A stretch of DNA of 64,000 bases from assembly GCA_958298945.1 (NCBI GenBank), contig OY282605.1, positions 110,542,267-110,606,266 of the forward strand. The letters run 5' to 3'. Below, piece by piece: positions 50,491 through 61,907 of the stretch. Positions within the stretch are counted from its first letter, which is position 1. Each line of letters opens with the position of its first letter. Under the pieces are notes generated by a model, which searched no databases, was not told the origin of the DNA, and saw only the letters and a program-made list of their open reading frames with translations. Made by a program: the position numbers and the translations under genes. This DNA is from Atherix ibis (lineage: Eukaryota; Arthropoda; Insecta; Diptera; Athericidae).

Positions 50491-50725
50491 GTATTTACAT
50501 TAGTATTTTTTATTCGAACTTGGGTCTTCAAAATTTCATCTTATTTTGCCCAGAATTTTGTTATAATTCATATGATTTTTTTTCCGTTCGAAAAATGTCT
50601 AACTTTTGTCCGAATATTTGTCATACTTCTTACCATCTGTCCGGATTTTTATCATTTTAGCCCATTTTATACGAATTTTCTTTTATATAATTTTAATAAC
50701 ATTTCCTAAATAAATTTTCGTTCAG

Positions 50726-50923
50726 TATGCCGAACCATCACGATCGTGGCCAGGTGGTCCAGGTGGTCCATCACCGGCAGCTAGTCCCGGTCCTGGGAGC
50801 CATCCACACCCGCCAGCATCACCACACCAGACACAACAGCATGGCGGGCCACCACCAAGTAGTCCAGGACATGCGCCTAGTCCGTCCCCGCAGCCCCCAC
50901 AACCATCACCATCACCACATCAG
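50726..50923 (+). CDS. osa: osa (BAP250/ARID1-type) internal coding exon, N-terminal region
   Basis: This exon encodes 66 residues in one open frame. The acceptor is TTTTCGTTCAG ending at 50725, and the donor is CAG|GTAATTTT at 50923/50924, phase 0 on both sides. The peptide starts YAEPSRSWPGGPGGPSP, continues with HPHPPASPHQTQQHGGPPPS, and ends PSPSPQPPQPSPSPHQ. Drosophila Osa, as I recall it, has YPEPNRPWPGG, HPLPPASPHH, GGPPPSSSPGHAPSPSPQP and SPSPHQ at the corresponding place, immediately downstream of the preceding exon's sequence. The segment is disordered Pro/Ser-rich sequence N-terminal to the ARID domain. The following fly residues (ELIGQN) were not found downstream in the window, so the next exon should lie beyond 64000 or has diverged. 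Confidence 0.93.
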
Positions 50924-51371
50924 GTAATTTTTTAAAAAACCACCAAATTTTGTTCGGCCTTCTAATTTTTCCACAAAATATTTTGCATTTTTGAAGGTCC
51001 CATAATTTTTTTTAGCTCTTTTTATTATTTTTATTTATAATCATTAAATTTTTTTAAAGATTTGATATTTTTTTTAATTAATAAAAAAGGTTTTTTTAAT
51101 AGTTTACCCCACCACCAAGTGAAATTTGTAATTTTTTATTTAAAAAATTTCAATTCAACAAAAAAAAATAATCTTAAATAATTTTCACTAAAAATGCACT
51201 TTTTTTGGTTATTGATTTTTTTTTCCTTTTTCAATAAATGTAAAATTAAATTTGGTGGTAGAAACTGACTAGTTTTATTAAATATTTTGTAAAAATTCAA
51301 ATATACTAGTTCGTGCCTCTTCCCGCTCCCCTTTTGTTTTGATTATTTTTTAAATGTGTTTTTTTCTTGTA
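50924..51371 (+). other. osa: osa intron, 5' part
   Basis: This is T- and A-rich intronic sequence between the donor at 50924 and the mariner insertion. I see nothing else in it. The TA at 51370-51371 is the left copy of the mariner target duplication. Confidence 0.7.
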
Positions 51372-52665
51372 CGTGGGCTACTATATATATTTCTGGCCTA
51401 ATAATGAAAATGCGAATATTTATCAACGAAAAAGGTTTTATTGTTTTTCAAAATATTCTCCATCAAGATTTATACACTTTTGCATGCGCTCAAACCAATT
51501 TTCGAAGCACTTTTTCCACTCCGATTGAGACACCTCCAAAACATGGTTTTTGAATGCTTCAACAGCATCTTCTGGCGACGAAAATCGTTGACCACGCATT
51601 TTTTTCTTGATGTGTGGGAATAAAAAGAAGTCATTGGGTGCCAAGTCAGGGCTGTACGGAGGATGACCCATCAATTCGACGTTTTGTCCGGTCAAAAAGG
51701 CGCTGGTTTGAGCCGATGTGTGAGAGCTCGCATTGTCATGGTGCACAATGATTCGACTTCTCTTGTTCGTTTTTCGAATTTCTCCGAAGACTTCAGGCAA
51801 ACAAATGGTGGTGTACCACTCAGAATTGACCGTCCTACGTTGCACAAGCGGAACAGTCGCCACATGACCAGTTTTGCCAAAGAAACAAGCGACCATTTGC
51901 TTCGAAGTGCTTCTTCCACGAACAACTTTCGTTGGATTTGACTCGTCTTGGAAGACCCACACGGTCGGTTGCTGTTTTGTTTCGGGCTCATTCGCATAGA
52001 TCCATGATTCGTCACCTGTGACGATCTTATAAACGTCTTTTGAAGCACCGCGATCGTATTTTTTCAGCATTTCTTTACACCAATCCACACGAGCCTTTTT
52101 TTGAGCGATTGTCAAATTGTGCGGGATCCAACGAGAACAAACCTTTTTTACGGCCAGGTGTTCATGCAATATCGAATGTATGCTGGTGGGAGAAATGCCT
52201 AGGCATGCCTCTATCTCACGGTATGTCACATGACGGTCTTGCATTATCAGTTCACGTACGGCATCGATGTTTTCTGGAACAACGGCTGTTTTTGGACGAC
52301 CTTCACGGAATTCGTCTTTGAGCGAGCGTCGGCCACGATTGAATTCGTTGTACCAGTTTTTCACAGTGCTATAGGATGGTGCTTCATAGCCATACAAAGA
52401 TTTAAGTTCATCGATGCACTCTTGTCGTGATAATCCACGTCGAAAGTTGTGAAAAATGATCGCACGAAAATGTTCACGAGTTAATTCCATTTTTTTGCCA
52501 AATTGATTTTTTCAAGTCACTGTAAACAACACAAATGATAGTCGTACGTCAAAACGTTCTGAGTACGTTTATGCTAAAAAATGTCAAACTTTCCAATGGA
52601 AATGTCAGATCGCACCTGGCAACACTTAGTGTTGCCTAGGCCAGAAATATATATAGTAGCCTACG
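51372..52665 (-). mobile_element. Intact mariner transposon D (1,294 bp)
   Basis: The left terminal repeat is 51372-51400, starting CGTGGGCTACTATATATATT. The right one is 52637-52665. Read inwards, both are 29 bases and differ only at base 4 (G versus A). TA flanks both sides (51370-51371 and 52666-52667). The length and architecture are those of a complete mariner with one transposase gene. Near-identity of the terminal repeats and an unbroken gene indicate a young insertion. It lies in an osa intron, antisense to osa. Confidence 0.97.
51438..52490 (-). CDS. Mariner transposase, apparently intact (350 aa)
   Basis: This is a cut-and-paste transposase that binds the flanking 29-bp repeats and integrates at TA. 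The ATG at 52490 opens with MELTREHFRAIIFHNFRRG. Residues 1-110 are the two helix-turn-helix DNA-binding units (including SYSTVKNWYNEFNRG and a second unit around LGISPTSIHSILHEH). The linker motif WIPHNLT, a form of WVPHEL, is at 121-127. The catalytic residues are D160 (TGDESW), D252 (HHDNASSHTS) and D287 (SPDLAPNDFFLFP). The 34 residues between the last two give the DD34D signature of mariners. The frame ends in TAA at 51438, giving about 350 residues, normal for the family. No stop, frameshift or catalytic substitution is seen, so activity is possible. The subfamily is not assigned with confidence. Automated annotation often mislabels such genes SETMAR. Confidence 0.97.
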   Translation of the reverse strand: MELTREHFRAIIFHNFRRGLSRQECIDELKSLYGYEAPSYSTVKNWYNEFNRGRRSLKDEFREGRPKTAVVPENIDAVRELIMQDRHVTYREIEACLGISPTSIHSILHEHLAVKKVCSRWIPHNLTIAQKKARVDWCKEMLKKYDRGASKDVYKIVTGDESWIYANEPETKQQPTVWVFQDESNPTKVVRGRSTSKQMVACFFGKTGHVATVPLVQRRTVNSEWYTTICLPEVFGEIRKTNKRSRIIVHHDNASSHTSAQTSAFLTGQNVELMGHPPYSPDLAPNDFFLFPHIKKKMRGQRFSSPEDAVEAFKNHVLEVSQSEWKKCFENWFERMQKCINLDGEYFEKQ

Positions 52666-53246
52666 TAGTTCCAATAATTTTTTTCCCAATACTTATCGAT
52701 GACCGCGTTGCAAAATGTACCATCCCAATAATCGCTGATCATCTCTTCTGTTCATCTCACACTCACAGAGTATCGTCCAATCATACATGTTCGGTAAACT
52801 AACAACTAACAAACAGAAAGAGTAACAGAGGAAGAGTGAGAATAATTAGAAATAATTTTCGAGATAAAAAGAGTAAAACAATCGAAAAATTTATAAAAAG
52901 AAAGAGAACAAAAAACTTTTCCCAATTACGTTGTACAATTTCGTTATTGTCCTGCCCTTTTGGTTTGTATCGATTGTTCATAATCGCTCATAGCCCATGC
53001 CATTGATTAGAGCACTGCAATACGATCGCCAATTGATGAGAGGCACTCCCGAAAAAATTTGGAAACGAGTGAATTTCATCAGCGTTGCTAGGAAAGTACA
53101 GTTTTATTTTGCTTGCTCTCTGCTTTATCGCAATTGTTCGCGGTTCTCTTTTACTCCAATTGCACTTCCGATTAGCGCGCTATTCGCGTTTTGGCTATTC
53201 TTTTTTTACTTGTTATCAGCCGCTGATGCCCCACCCCCAAAATCGA

Positions 53247-53269
53247 AGTCAGTCAGTCAGTCAGTCAGT
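53247..53269. repeat. (AGTC)n microsatellite
   Basis: Five full AGTC units plus a partial unit, without interruption. Confidence 0.95.
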
Positions 53270-53511
53270 TAATGCGCTGATAGGTAAGTGCATTGTCAAA
53301 AGTAATATCGCGGAGCACGGTCAATTCCGGTTGATATCCGATTCATTTTGCTCATCCTCTCTTCCCTTTCGAACGTGGCCGTGCTGTTCGAGATTGGTCG
53401 GCTGAGGTAATCCTGACATGTTGCCGTTTGTTTTGTTGTTCTTTTTTCGTTTTGATTAACGTTGTTGCGGCTACTGTTTTTGTGCGGCAGTGCATGACTG
53501 CCCGCGGCATT

Positions 53512-53526
53512 ATCATCATCATCATC
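53512..53526. repeat. (ATC)5 microsatellite
   Basis: Five exact ATC units followed by ACC. Confidence 0.9.
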
Positions 53527-56500
53527 ACCATTGGGGTTGCGATTTTCAATTTTATCCTTATTACTAAACATCCCAACCCTCTTTCATAACAAAAAAAAAG
53601 AAACGAAGACAAATAAATACATCCTCTTTCGCTATACTAATTATTATTGAACTGTACAATTTATATGAACACGCGTATGTGTTATAGGCGTCGTCGTCCA
53701 TGTTCAGATATGAAATTTTATTTAACTGATTTTATTGATTTTCGTCCTTTTGCAATGCGCTAAATTAAAAATCCATGCTGCTAGTTGTAGTTTTTTTTTT
53801 TTTATTAGGTTGAGTTTATTTTCCGGAATTTGTTCTGATAAATTTTCATTTTTTTCTCGATCCTATTTATTTTTAGTTTTTTTTTTTAATAATTACTCTA
53901 TAATTTCACAGGACGAATGGAAATTAAATAAAATAAAACCGTTGCAAAAGTTTGTTCTGGAAATGATATTAAAATGATAAATTGGGCAAAGAAAAAATGT
54001 GTATAGGGTTGTGGGATCTCCTCCGATAGTGAACTTTTACCGATGGGCTAATAGTAGCTAGCGAGTAGTTCGTGGCTCCCAGCTACTTATCTGTGCTCTA
54101 TTATGGGTGGCGGATGCACCAGACTCCCCCCCTTTCGTTTTTATTTATTTTTTTCATGATTATTGGAAATTTTTACCATTATTCACTGTGGTTTTGGTTG
54201 AAATTAATTCAGTTTAAATTGGTTAGATCATGAAAATTAAAGGGTCGAAGGTGTGGCTGGGGTGGGTTTTTAGTGTAAATGAATTTCAATACAGAAAATT
54301 ATCTGCGTTTTTCGATGTAATTCTTATCAATCCTAACGTTATGGACTGCTGTTGGTGGGTTATTTGCGAATATTTTGCACAACGGAAAGCAATTTGTTTT
54401 TTTTCCTTCAGTTTTTATAATCTTTCCATGGAATTATGCGCAATTGTATTCTTTTTTTTTTTTTATTCAATCACTAATAAGGCTTTAATATGGGAAAAAT
54501 CTAAAAATTCCAATTTAAATTTAATGGCAAAATAAGCCGCACAATTAACACTCATTCTCGTGTAAACTATTCCAAATTTGTTCATTAATTATTCGAATTT
54601 CGTTTTTGATTTTCTTTTTTTTTGTAATTAAATTTAAATTGATTAAAAAAAACTAGCAAAAACATGTCAAAATTTTATTTTACAAACAAAATTTCTAGCA
54701 AAGAAATTCTGATAATTATTATACCAGCGATACTCAAACTGATTCAGTTTTTTTAAAGGTTTTTGGTAATGGAATTTTTTTTTTGTTATTTAAAATAATT
54801 TTTGTTTAAAAAAGTATGTCATCTGCTCCAAAATACAGACACACTCACCAGAACATTGCGGCCAACAAGATTCAGCTGCCTTCCGAGTATCAAAAATAGC
54901 GAAGATTATCGGTTGGTTTGAAAACAATATGATATGATACATTAAAAATACAAGACTTCCCTTCTTTTTGTATCACATCACATTATTCCGTATTTCACGA
55001 AAAGGCGATGCATAGCCGCTGGTCTTGTATAAATTTTAATGCAGAATTTCGCAAGTTCAATTGATGAACAGCGAACAAAAAAGTTTATCCATCCCATCGT
55101 CGTCAGCGCATACCATCAGATAATCGTGGAGATTTGTATTTATTTGCCAACAGGAAGGAAGAAAGAAAAGAAGGGAAATGAAACGAACTGCAAAGGAGGA
55201 AGTGGGTAAAATTCCATTCACGTATCCAAAACAGTCCCAGTTTGCCTACCCCATCCGGGAATAAGGAAGAAATGCCACGTTGAATGAAATTCCGGCAAAT
55301 TCAACCACAAAATCTGCCGTGGTTGTTGGTGACGGCCAATCTCGTATCTCGTGCGCCCATAATTCTTTGAGCACATTTTATGTGCTCCCGTTTCTATTTC
55401 GAAAAGGTCATTGGGTCACGAGAGTATAATCCCTTCGAGTGTTCAGTAAGGCTTGGCGGTTTTATAGTGTTCGGCTAACAGCTCATATGTCTGGTGAATG
55501 AATTCTGTTAAAGTACTCGGAATTTAAGGATGTACCAACAGAGCAGAAAGCAGCAAGGGGGAGACCTTCCGTAAAAGTCACCAGCTTAAATGGATTGCAG
55601 GAGAGGGTAAAGTGGCAAAGGTGAACGAGCAAATCTGTTGTACTTGGAGTGGTGGTGATGGTGTCTTACTTTTCGTTTAGCTTACATTGGAAAATTATTT
55701 CATCGAATACTGCCTTATAGCCCGTTGTCGTTGGGTACTAGACTTAATAGAAAGTCGATAACGAGAATATGATGCTCGTCTCTTTTTACACGGCGATGCA
55801 TCCAAATGAGGATAATAGATTATCGGATATGTTTAAAAGGAAACAAGGATTCTTTAAGTAAATTGCATAAATTTTTTTTTACTGTGCTAGATTCTCTGAT
55901 AAGGACAAAAGTAAATGTTTAATTGTCCCTATGGCGGCATTTTTACCAAAAAAAATCTGAATTTTTTCATTTTTAATGCATTTAAAAAAAAGTTCAAAAT
56001 TTTTTTCTCTATGAAAATAAATCTAAAATTCTGTTTATATTAAAGAAAAGAAAATCTATTTTTCAACATTTTCTTAATGTATCAAAAATTACAGCTCTTC
56101 GGTTCAAAGACGGATTATTTCGATTCCTTTTGAATTATTTATTTTCAAAAATAAAAATCAGCCATTTTTCAAAAGAAAACAACATTCAAAATAGAAAATA
56201 AATAATATAAAAACATTTATTTTAATTAAAATGGGGGCGAAAACAACCGAAAAATGGATAATAGGGCAAGAAGAAGAAGAATCCATGAAATTTCCCTTTA
56301 AAAATAGCATTGAAAAAATTTCATTTATTAATTAAAACAAAAATAATTTAATGAAAAAAGAGCCTTCTTGCCATGGGAATAAAATGACCAAAAAAAATGG
56401 ATTAAAAATATTTCTTTCAAAAACATGGAGAGGGGTGGGGGGGTTCGGTTCATTTTAAATTGTTTAACATTAATTATTATTCGAATTTTTTCAAATCAAA

Positions 56501-58014
56501 TTTATTTGAAGACAAAAACATGTCGCAAGAAATTTTACTGAAAAACAAAATTATTATTAGAAGAGAAAAAAATGGAGGCAATTAAAATCACGCATTAAGA
56601 AAACGTGTAAAGAAAAGAGAAGAGAAGAAAAAATTGAAATTAAATTTCGTCTGCTCATCATTTTTAGCAAAACGGCAATCGTTAATCAGCTGATTGGCTG
56701 GTGTTTCGTGTATTTGACAGCAACCAAAAAAAGGAGGCTGACTGCCTTATTCCTACTTGCTCTTCATTTGCTACGAGTTCCATTGTCATTGAAAAACGTT
56801 GCCGCTCTCCTTTATGAATATGGCTCGACTGCAACGCTACATCAAACAACAAACTTTGCGAAAGTAATGAGAATAATGAGTGGCTGGCAGTGACATTAGC
56901 CAAAAACCAAGAAAAAGAGCTGAAAAAATTATCGTTAATCAGTTTTTGATAAAATCAGCGTCGATTTTCTCTTTCTCACTTCAGTTTTTCCAATCTCCTC
57001 CTCCAAACTTGTAATTTTCTTCCTCTTCTCTCCAACACGTCATTTAATTCTGATTTTGAACAGTAAGAATATTAAATGTTTTTTGTTTCTTGTTTATTTT
57101 TTTTGCATTGCCACGTAATTGTTTTTTGTTTCTTTTGGTAAAATAATTTTCCCAATCCTTTTGGTAAACTATTTCGAAGCTTATCTTTTATGAGTTGGTT
57201 TTTTATTAAAAATAAGAGAAAACTTTCCAATCTCTGCCATGAAGTCGTCGTTTTACATTCCCTACTGACACATAGTGGAATTCTACGTACACAGTCTCCC
57301 CCCAGCCTCCATAGCCTTTTGTGAACTGTTCCAATTCAACTGTTTAACTTTAATCTTCGCCGCACATTTGGTATGGCATAAAATTCCCAAAATACGCGAA
57401 AACCTTTGTGCGGCGAATACAGAATAGCTTCTTCGATGGGAAATATGATGTTTTGCCGGTTAGTATCCGGGCATGAGGATAGAAACGGTTTTGCCACCCA
57501 GTCAATCGGATAGGAATCTTCAATAATTTGACACTCGTTCCATTTGCACGATAAACACACATTCGACGAGCTGAAACTGAAATGAACAAAACTCTTTTAG
57601 GCTATGGCACGGCACATAGAAGATGATGACTTGCGGCAACGACCAAAGATGACTGAAGTTTCCTCTGAATACCAAAGTAAGGCAAAAAGTTGAAATGGAT
57701 TTGGATTCAGCGGGGTGGCATGCGGTGTGCGGTATGCGGTAAACCACGTGCTTGTCAGCAGCGTATACATGTGATCATAGAATAGGACGCGTCATCCCTT
57801 TCAGTATGAATCGAATTCGCCGTCCTGCTCATAACAATGTTGGTGGTGTGCCATTTCTTGAGATTCTCTACGGAATACGCCGATTATGGAGCCTAACCAA
57901 CCACCCACTCCCGCTCGTGTTTCAAATGCGGTTTCACACAGTCAACCGAATACATTGAAAATATTAACTGTAATGTCGGGAAGTGGAATAGGAGGAGGGG
58001 CAAGGTTGTTTATA

Positions 58015-58036
58015 ACGACGACGACGACAACGACGA
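58015..58036. repeat. (ACG)n run, interrupted once
   Basis: ACG units with one ACA interruption in intronic DNA. Confidence 0.85.
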
Positions 58037-60999
58037 ACTACCATATAAGAGTATGAGGAGGCATTAAGGGATGAAAGGGAGAAAGGAGAATGTGGCGATA
58101 GTGAATATTTGTACTGATTTTAAGTAGTGCAGTGCCACGCGCTCCTTTGTGTGTTCTTTCCTTTTTGCCGGTTGTGCTATTTTACGTAATGTGAACTTGA
58201 AGAATTTTGTGTATCGTTGGATAACGGATAAGTTTCACTTTCGTTCGTTTTCGCTGCAGGGTGGCATGGCATAGCATCACATCAATTGAAATGGGGAGGT
58301 TCTGTTTGGTTTGGTTTCGTTTTGTTATTCAGTCAATCGATAGAGATTGTATCGTCATCTCCATTCATGCCTTTTTGCATTTTCCCTTCCCGACGACTTT
58401 CAACCGACTTTCAACAAATTCAAAACTTTCTGTTTATCCTTTTAAAATTATGGTGTTTGCTTCTACTCATCTCTGGCTCTCGTTCCCTTCCGCCTTTTAG
58501 TTTCTATATGTTCGCAGAGAAATTTTACATTTTCTGATTTTCTTTACATTATTATCCAGCTGGGAATAAGATTTTCCTGTTGTGGCATAAACAGCAGTTC
58601 GCATTTTCACTTCAAAGTTAAATTCACTTTCGTTCGTCGACAACATTCTATGCCAATGTGCCCATAAATGATTGCCATTCTTTCATCTTGGCGTTGTCGT
58701 CGACTCTCGGTAGCGGGCCTCCCTGCCCATACTTTATCCCCCACTTTGCCTGCATACCATACCGACAATATTAAAATCATTTTACTGAAAGTACAAAATT
58801 CCTGTTCGAAATTTTCTTGTCTTTTTTTTTGCTTTTCTCCTTGTTCGCAAAATTCTTAATGGCAAATGGAATTTCCCAAGTAATACGATATCAATTTAAC
58901 GAGACTCTACGAAGTCAGTTGTGCTTGTTATCAAATGCCTGACTATTATCAGCATCATCGGCATCGTCTCGAGTTCAGATATTTCCGAATACGTGTCCTT
59001 ATATCCTCAGTACTTATAAAGATTATTATTTTGATCTAGGATACCAGCTGTACAGAGCTCAAGATCACACCAACAGCAAGGAAACTCACAATTAAACGAA
59101 ACAAAAGGAAAAAAACTCAACGAATCTCGAAATTGTGAAGTTCATAAATTTCTCGAATATTTTTAAAAGCACTTCAAATTATTGAATTTTGCCTTTTGTG
59201 GTGTGTGTTTGTGTGTAGTCGCCGGAATGCGAGGAGTGAGAGCACATCAATTATTATTTTTCATGAGAAATTCCATCATTCATTCCCGTCTCTCCAAACA
59301 GTCTCGTGCTGTGCCGTCCGAACATCACCGACCGATCAACCTAACCACCCACACACCCACCCAATATCAAAGCTCTCAACCTGAAATCAATTTCGAAATG
59401 GAATTTTTCAACTGAATTGATTTTTGATTCATTTCTGGATGTCGCTGAACCAACAATCCCTAGCCTCGTCTCAGCTCAACGAACGAACGTAGTCATTTCA
59501 TGTTACCCTCTTCTCCACCGCAGGTCGAACTTTAATTTCTTCGAGTTTCCGTTTTGTGAATTATTGCAAATGGCATCACTCAAAATATTCATCTTTTGAA
59601 ATTTTATTTTTTTTCCACGCAGAGAAAATTTATATTTGAAAAGGACCCAAAAAAAAAACGGCAGCAGTCGCTAATTAATTGTAAAAAGAAAAAAACGCAA
59701 ATTTTAATATTTTACCTGAACTTATTTTTATCTATTAACAAGTACCTCACAAATTGTTGTTGTTCTCTTTTATTGATAACAATAAATTTAAGGAAATCAA
59801 TTGCAGAAACGATATTTAGTACAATTTCATATTAATTTCGTTCAAGAACAGAAAAAGAAATGATTTTTTTTGGATAGAAATGTGAAGAAAAAAATATTTA
59901 CACCAGTGCCTCTCAAACTTTTGATATTTTGTGTTTGAAAAAAATCTCCTAGCGTACATTTTGCCACTTTAAATAATCAAAATCAGTAAAATTATTTATT
60001 TTATCCGAAATTAAAGATGCAATAAATATTTGTAAGTAATTCTGTTCAAAAATTTTCATATTAAAGGACTTCAAAATGAGAAAATTGCTAATTATAACAG
60101 TGCTTCTCAAACAAAAACTTTATTTTTGTTTCGAATTTTTTTACACTTTGTTTAAAGTTGATTAACAATTTATATTTTTAAAGAAATTAGAAAGGATTGA
60201 AGAGAGGATAGGGAAGTAATAAATTCAAATTAAATGTGCTAAATTATTGGAGAAAAAAAAGGAATTTCTAAAAAAAGTTTCTCATTTTATCCGGTTTTTT
60301 TTATGCCATATCTTATTAGGGATTCTGAAAAAAAAATCATTTAAGGACAATTTTCTATTGAGCGTTAGAAAAGCCTCTTCGAATGACCGTTGGGAGAGAT
60401 GTTAGGACCTTTACTGTACTACCAAAAAAATTTACGATTCTTTTCTGCTGTAATTGATCAACATTTAAAAAAAAAATTTCTACGAATGGATAGACGTAGA
60501 GAAAGGTAAGTTGATTTGTGTGGTGAACATAATTTAAAAAAAATGGTTTAGACAAAAATGCCATCAATAAAAATTATTCTTAATAAAAAAAAAAACGAAA
60601 AGCTCACATAAATTTTTTTTTTAAAATATCTAAAAAATAGCAACAACTAAAAAAGATTTTACAAGAAAATTTAAAAAAAAATTCTTTTAGAGAAATTGTA
60701 AAAAATTGTCTTATATAAAATATAAATTGTAAAAAAAAACGACGGAAAAATAGCAAAAGAAATAATACTCTAACAAAAAAACAAGAAAAACCAACCAAAC
60801 AATTTTTGTGAAGAAAGGAGACAAAAATTAACTACGAAAATTATTTTTTAATTAAAAAAAAACGCCAAATATCGTCGTTTGTAAATATCGTCAGTGCTCG
60901 AGAATAGTGACTCGAGTCGAAAATTGCCATTTTGGATATTATTGTAAAAATGGTCAACAAAATCTATATATTTTAATGTGGAAAAACGACACATTTGTA

Positions 61000-61907
61000 T
61001 AGGGTTTTCCAATAAGAGTGATATGATTTCTAAGTGACGTTTCGGCCATTTGTAATATGTCATGATCTGTCTTTTTTTTCATTGTATTCAGTAATGTTTA
61101 CAATTTCATCATGGAGAGATATACGCAAGAACAACGTTTACAAGTTATTCAATTTTATTATCAAAATAATCATTCTCCAATTGCAACTTTTCGTGCGCTC
61201 ACTTTCATCTGGGTGGTGCGGTAAATAAACAAAACTGTCGATTCTGGTGCGAAGAAAACCCATAAATTATTCATGAACACCCATTACATTCACCTAAATT
61301 GACAGTTTGGTGTGGTTTTTGGTCTGCTGGAATCATCGGTCCGTACTTCTTTCGAAATGAAGCTGGTAACACCGTTACTGTCAATGAAGAGCGGTATAGA
61401 TCGATGAAAACCAACTTTTTATGACCGAAATTGGAAGAAGTTGATCTTGAAAACATCTGGTTCCAACAAAAAAGGGGCTACGTGCCACACAGCACGTGCA
61501 ACAACCGAATTATTGCGAGAAAAGTTTGGAGAATCGACTATTTCAAGAAATTGTGACATTGAATGGCCTCCAAGAAGTTGTGATTTAACACCATTAGACT
61601 ATTTCTTGTGGGGTTATTTGAAGTCATTGGTCTTTAGCAATAAACCAGACTCTCTTCAAGCTTTAGAAGTCAATATTGAACGTGTTATTCATGACATACG
61701 ACTTGATTTAGTGGAAAAAGTGATTGAAAATTGGGTTCATCGAATTCGTTCCCGCAAAAGAAGTAGTGGAGGTCATTTGAATGACGTTTTATTCAGAACT
61801 TAATTGTATCGATTGTACTTTACATTCAATAAGAAACATTTGAATTTGCTTAACAATTAGTGTTTTTTTTTTTAAAGAAATCATATCAGTCTTTTTGGAA
61901 AACTCTA
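61000..61907 (+). mobile_element. Mariner-superfamily relic E, DD41D (rosa-type)
   Basis: The left end reads TAGGGTTTTCCAATAAGAGT and continues GATATGATTTCT. The right end in reverse is TAGAGTTTTCCAAAAAGACT followed by the same GATATGATTTCT. The pair matches at all but three of about 32 positions. TA is present at both borders, within TATA contexts that make the exact base ambiguous by two. The interior has one transposase pseudogene. At about 0.9 kb the element is shortened. Confidence 0.92.
61111..61803 (+). pseudogene. Broken DD41D transposase (relic E)
   Basis: The frame starts at ATG 61111 with MERYTQEQRLQVIQFYYQNN and breaks after FRAL, where a large deletion fuses it to FIWVVR-type text corresponding to HLGG. 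It resumes as VNKQNCRFWCEENP, KLTVWCGFWSAGIIGPYFFR and NEAGNTVTVNEERYRSM, crossed by two stops. Then follow LENIWFQQ, GATCHTARATTELLREKF, WPPRSCDLTPLDYFLWGY and a terminal stop at 61801-61803. The first catalytic Asp falls in the deletion. The second (normally DGATCHT) is replaced by a lysine-coding A-run that also shifts the frame. The third survives in TPLDYFLWG. Forty-one residues separate the lost second position from the third, matching the DD41D signature of the rosa group. Automated annotation often calls such proteins Tc3 transposase. Confidence 0.88.

Larger units (their letters stand above)
48646..50725 (+). other. osa: osa intron between the two coding exons (2,080 bp)
   Basis: The donor GTGAGG at 48646 and the acceptor TTTTCGTTCAG ending at 50725 define it. 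Joining the flanks keeps phase 0 and gives the peptide junction PPHQ-YAEP, which corresponds to THQYPEPNRPW in fly Osa as I recall it. The interior is a TTGTCCGAATTTTTA-type tract interrupted by a SINE. Confidence 0.9.
52668..60997 (+). other. osa: osa intron, no exon recognised
   Basis: This is intronic DNA between two mariner insertions. A less A+T-extreme stretch runs from about 54840 to 55800, and another from 57250 to 59480, which includes an open minus-strand frame at 57350-57589 without a known domain. A/T tracts dominate 54540-54830, 55860-56650 and 59600-60850. The next osa exon was not detected. Confidence 0.5.

Noticed and set aside
51438..52490. Calling the 350-codon gene SETMAR (histone methyltransferase fusion)
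   Set aside because: There is no SET domain. The frame is a plain mariner transposase between its own terminal repeats; the SETMAR label is a common automatic-annotation artefact.
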